From positions 1-22,461 of the forward strand of contig CAOKFN010000061.1 in the NCBI GenBank assembly GCA_948467735.1: a stretch of DNA of 22,461 nt. The letters run 5' to 3'. A program made the position numbers and the translations under genes. This document shows positions 19,839 through 22,461 of the stretch, in pieces (the stretch's first letter is position 1; every line of letters starts with the position of its first letter). The notes below the pieces were generated by a model. The model did not search any database. It saw only the letters and a program-made list of their open reading frames with translations, and was not told where the DNA came from. The stretch comes from an uncultured bacterium (lineage in GTDB: Bacteria; Bacillota; Clostridia; Lachnospirales; Lachnospiraceae).

Positions 19839-20256
19839 ACTTTAAAGCCACGAATTTTGCATCCTCTTCCTTGAAATAATCGTTCATATTGCTGCTAAAC
19901 CCGCTTGCTTTCCATGCCTGTTCAAATGTAATGTCTTTTATGTTGCTTAGAAAGACAAATGTACTATCCTTGACGGCATTGGGCATTCTTCCGGTAATTT
20001 CTAATCGATATTGATAAGTATAATGGTCCGTTTTCCATGTGCCGTCGCTCATTTCATAATATTTAACCATAGTGACCAGCATGTTATTCTTAAAATATTC
20101 TTCAGCGGATTCTGAGTCGGTCACTTCGTAGGTGGTAATCACCGATTTCTCAGCAGATTCCGAGCTGGCCGTTTCATGGGACGGTTCTTTTTGGGCGCAG
20201 CCCAGCAGACTGAGCAGCGTGAGCGCCGTCAAAGCTGCTTGAAAGATTTTTTTCAT
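19837..20256 (-). CDS. Small lipoprotein of unknown function (139 aa)
   Basis: The ATG at 20256 has GGAGGTG about 10 nt upstream. The N-terminus MKKIFQAALTALTLLSLLGC is a clear lipoprotein signal with lipobox LLGC and lipidated Cys20. A Ser/Glu-rich linker follows (ETASSESAEKS), then a ~95-residue domain with strand-like segments (LVTMVKYYEMSDGTWKTD, YQYRLEITGRMPNA, STFVFLSNIKDITFEQAWKAS). I do not recognise the domain. The product should be anchored on the outer face of the membrane. The frame is open further upstream (to ~20319), but those 21 codons overlap the promoter and precede the Shine-Dalgarno. Confidence 0.82.
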   Translation of the reverse strand: MKKIFQAALTALTLLSLLGCAQKEPSHETASSESAEKSVITTYEVTDSESAEEYFKNNMLVTMVKYYEMSDGTWKTDHYTYQYRLEITGRMPNAVKDSTFVFLSNIKDITFEQAWKASGFSSNMNDYFKEEDAKFVALK

Positions 20257-20290
20257 AGATTCTACACCTCCGGCTTCTGATTTAATTCTA

Positions 20291-20319
20291 AGTTTATCAC
20301 TATCATCATTAAAATTCAA
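20291..20319 (-). promoter_or_regulatory. Promoter of the small lipoprotein gene
   Basis: On the minus strand TTGAAT (20319-20314), a 17-bp spacer and TAAACT (20296-20291), with TG one base before the -10 (TGATAAACT, extended form). It gives a short leader of about 30 nt to the ATG at 20256. Confidence 0.65.
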
Positions 20320-20410
20320 TAAATGATTTGAGATTCCCTGTTTTTCCGGAATAGGTAAATTTTCCGCTGCAGGATATAAAAAGAGATATTAAAGAGCGGA
20401 AAGCAATTTG

Positions 20411-20439
20411 TTGCTGATTTTCCAATACTATGTTATATT
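20411..20439 (+). promoter_or_regulatory. Promoter of the DHH phosphoesterase gene
   Basis: TTGCTG (20411-20416), a 17-bp spacer and TATATT (20434-20439), preceded by TG at 20431-20432 (extended -10). Transcription would start near 20446, leaving a leader of ~105 nt. I see no strong structure in that leader. Confidence 0.65.
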
Positions 20440-20550
20440 ATAGTATATGTCGTCAGGATTTTCATTTTGGTCATAAACCGGATATGCATGTAAAGGACTG
20501 GTATAGAAGTGCTGATAGGAATCACCAAAGAATAGAAAGGATTTTATTTC

Positions 20551-22071
20551 ATGAGGCTGTCGGACTTGGAACAATATGACAAGATAACCATACAATGCCA
20601 CGATAATCCGGACGCGGACACGCTTGCGTCGGGGTATGGTCTTTTCTGCTATTTTAAAAGCAGGGCAAAGGAGGTCTCGCTGGTATACTGTGGCAGAAAC
20701 AGAATACAGAAATCAAATTTATGCTTGATGGTGGAGAAATTAAAGCTGCCTGTGGAGTATATTGACATAGGCGGCGACGGGTGGATGGAAGTGGAAGGGC
20801 TTCTGATTACGGTGGACTGCCAGTATGGGTCCGGCAATGTGACCGGGCTGCGGGCTGGGAATGTGGCGATCATAGACCATCACCAGCTGGATCGGGAGGC
20901 GATTCCTATGTGCGTCATCAATCCCAATCTGGGAAGCTGCGCCACATTGGTATGGAAGCTGCTGCTGGAAGAAGGCTTTGATATTGACAGCGATGCATAT
21001 CTGGGCACCGCGCTGTATTATGGGCTTTATACTGACACCAATCAGTTCTCCGAGCTGTATAATCCGCTGGATATGGATATGCGTGAAAGCGTCAACGCTG
21101 ACAAGGGCCTTATCACCCTGTTCCGAAATTCCAATATTTCGCTGAAGGAATTGGAGATAGCGGGAATTGCCCTGATCCGCTACAGCTATAACGATGATTA
21201 TGAATTTGCGGTGATTAAGGCGCAGCCCTGCGATCCCAATATTCTGGGATTAATCAGTGATTTTCTGCTTCAGGTGGACGCCATCAAGACCTGCGCGGTG
21301 TTCAACGAAGTCAACGATGGCTTTAAATTCTCGGTGCGCAGCTGTATCAGGGAAGTCAACGCCAGCGAACTGGCGGAATTTCTGGCAGAGGGCATTGGTT
21401 CCGGCGGCGGTCATTATGAGAAGGCCGGCGGATTTATTTCCAGAAAGCTGTACGAGGAGAAATACCCTACGCTGCATTCCGAGGGATATTTCAATAATCG
21501 AATGACAGAGTACTTTGACAGTTATGAATTGATTTACGCAGACGAATATGAGGCGGACACCGGCGCAATGCAGCGATATGTAAAGCGCAGGATTCCCATG
21601 GGGTATGTGAAGCTGGACGAACTGCTTCCGGTGGAAACTCCTGTTACCATCCGTACCATGAAGGGCGATATCGATATGAGGATAGAGGAAGACCTATATG
21701 TGATTATTGATATGAAAGGGGAAATCAACGCCGTCTGCGGCAGGAAATTCCGGCAGCGCTATCAGCCCTTGGGCGGCGGATACGGGGTGGAAGATTATCT
21801 TGAAACGCCGGATTACATTCCTGTCATTAAAGACCGCAGAAACGGACGGGATATGCTGCTGACGGATTATGCCAGAGCCTGCGTGCCTGAAGAAGATGAA
21901 AAAATATATGCCAAACCCTTAGAGCGGGGGGTAAAAGTATTTTCTTCTGACGATAGAAATAACTATATGCACGGCAGGGCAGGGGACTATCTCGCGATTC
22001 GCTGTGATGACAGACATGATATCTATGTGGTGGCCAAAGAACTATTTTCAAAAGCCTACCAGTGTGAGTAG
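20551..22071 (+). CDS. DHH/DHHA1 family phosphoesterase with long C-terminal extension
   Basis: 506 residues. The DHH catalytic motifs are intact: HDNPDADTLASG (17-28), TVDCQYG with Asp89, IIDHHQ with Asp109-His110-His111, and LYTDTNQFS with Asp162. They coordinate two Mn ions in the family. The DHHA1 substrate-binding motif GSGGGHYEKAGG (283-294) follows. This arrangement is that of NrnA-type nanoRNases and c-di-AMP/pApA hydrolases. Those are ~310-340 residues, so residues ~310-506 are extra. The extension contains IPMGYVKLDELLPVETPVTIRT and ends GRAGDYLAIRCDDRHDIYVVAKELF, possibly a small beta domain. There is no membrane segment, so it is not GdpP-like and is probably cytoplasmic. AGAAAGGA lies ~9 nt before the ATG. 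The substrate cannot be decided from sequence. Confidence 0.88.
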   Translation: MRLSDLEQYDKITIQCHDNPDADTLASGYGLFCYFKSRAKEVSLVYCGRNRIQKSNLCLMVEKLKLPVEYIDIGGDGWMEVEGLLITVDCQYGSGNVTGLRAGNVAIIDHHQLDREAIPMCVINPNLGSCATLVWKLLLEEGFDIDSDAYLGTALYYGLYTDTNQFSELYNPLDMDMRESVNADKGLITLFRNSNISLKELEIAGIALIRYSYNDDYEFAVIKAQPCDPNILGLISDFLLQVDAIKTCAVFNEVNDGFKFSVRSCIREVNASELAEFLAEGIGSGGGHYEKAGGFISRKLYEEKYPTLHSEGYFNNRMTEYFDSYELIYADEYEADTGAMQRYVKRRIPMGYVKLDELLPVETPVTIRTMKGDIDMRIEEDLYVIIDMKGEINAVCGRKFRQRYQPLGGGYGVEDYLETPDYIPVIKDRRNGRDMLLTDYARACVPEEDEKIYAKPLERGVKVFSSDDRNNYMHGRAGDYLAIRCDDRHDIYVVAKELFSKAYQCE

Positions 22072-22140
22072 ATTTTCTAAGCGGCCAAAGGACGCCCGCT
22101 AAGAAAATCTACGGTTCCGCTTTGCGGAACCTACTCACAC
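22062..22140 (+). terminator. Three-way-junction RNA structure over the stop codon of the DHH gene
   Basis: An outer 9-bp helix (22062-22070 with 22132-22140, GTGTGAGTA/TACTCACAC) encloses two hairpins. The first is GATTTTCT/AGAAAATC plus AGCGG/CCGCT (22071-22084 with 22096-22109, one A-A mismatch). The second is GGTTCCGC-TTT-GCGGAACC (22113-22131). The TAG stop (22069-22071) is inside the base of the structure. There is no T-tract, so it is not a simple intrinsic terminator. Confidence 0.65.
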
Positions 22141-22166
22141 GGAAGAATCCGCAGGCGGATTCTTCC
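22141..22166. repeat. Perfect 12-bp palindromic hairpin
   Basis: GGAAGAATCCGC (22141-22152) and GCGGATTCTTCC (22155-22166) flank a 2-nt AG centre, directly adjoining the three-way junction. It reads almost the same on both strands and could be part of the 3'-end structure or a dispersed palindromic repeat. Confidence 0.6.
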
Positions 22167-22461
22167 AAAATTGCACCATATTAAAAGGCAAAAAGGCTGA
22201 AAGCGAAAGCGTCAACGGCCCGTTTCTGCACTTCCGCCCTTAAGCTGCCATGAATGAATGTAGATGGGGGAGGGAGGGGATGCCTTGTGAGGAAAAAGGC
22301 GCAATGTGGAGTGGAGACTTGCGGCAAAAGGCGTCCAAATGCGCCCAATTCCCCGGCCAAAGCTCCACCGAACCCCCACAACCCCCCCAACAAAGCCAAC
22401 CCACCCACCCCCAACCCCCCCCCACCCCCCGGCTCTCTGTTTTTTTTTTTGTTTTTTGGGT
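22167..22461. other. No gene; contig end with low-complexity noise
   Basis: No open frame here looks like a gene. From about 22360 the sequence turns into C-homopolymers broken by A, then a T-run with scattered G. This is unlike the rest of the window and typical of a badly supported contig tip. Bases 22167-22360 hold nothing I can identify. Confidence 0.75.

Noticed and set aside
22181..22414. Gly-rich minus-strand frames at the contig end
   Set aside because: They are produced by the C-homopolymer tail, which is likely sequencing or assembly noise.

Overview
This window looks like a contig from a Gram-positive, Clostridia-type bacterium, most likely of the family Lachnospiraceae (inference). 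Supporting signs are strong purine-rich Shine-Dalgarno sites before nearly every gene, a zinc-ribbon S14 of the type common in Firmicutes, an L22 with a lysine/arginine-rich N-terminal extension, a RelQ-type small alarmone synthetase, a lipoprotein clostripain-family protease, and a two-gene replacement for bifunctional PurH under a ZTP riboswitch. Both ends look like assembly breaks: base 1 lies inside a 36-bp coding repeat, and the last ~100 bases are C- and T-homopolymer noise.

Layout. 1-3544 (+): the 3' end of a proline/glutamate repeat surface protein with a C-terminal membrane anchor, then a LemA-family protein and a large lipoprotein of the clostripain (C11) protease family that probably form one operon. 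3606-3667: a long perfect hairpin between convergent genes. 3700-4738 (-): a hemolysin III/TrhA (PAQR) membrane protein and a small conserved hypothetical protein. 5091-5747 (+): relQ, a (p)ppGpp synthetase.

6040-17539 (+): an S10-spc ribosomal protein cluster in canonical order (rpsJ-rplC-rplD-rplW-rplB-rpsS-rplV-rpsC-rplP-rpmC-rpsQ-rplN-rplX-rplE-rpsN-rpsH-rplF-rplR-rpsE-rpmD-rplO-secY). A strong promoter with an A-tract UP region drives it, followed by a ~280-nt structured leader. Further structured spacers lie before rplC, rplB, rplV and rpmD. The run ends after secY at a clear intrinsic terminator. The usual downstream genes (adk, map, infA, rpmJ, rpsM and so on) are absent here.

17580-19833 (+): a purine operon. 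A promoter overlapped by a palindrome leads into a ZTP/ZMP-sensing (pfl) riboswitch, then a second compact structured RNA region that I do not recognise, then a PurO-type IMP cyclohydrolase and a stand-alone AICAR transformylase. Together the two enzymes carry out the last two steps of IMP synthesis, and the riboswitch ligand ZMP (AICAR) is the transformylase substrate. 19837-20256 (-): a small lipoprotein of unknown function. 20551-22071 (+): a DHH/DHHA1 phosphoesterase with a ~190-residue C-terminal extension. Its stop codon lies inside a predicted three-way-junction RNA structure, followed by another perfect hairpin.

Most of the window is ordinary core genome. The most interesting signals are in non-coding sequence: the ZTP riboswitch plus an unassigned second RNA domain, the S10 leader and its Shine-Dalgarno hairpin, the rpsE-rpmD spacer with an alternative upstream start, and the palindromic elements. 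I found no mobile element, CRISPR array, tRNA or rRNA.
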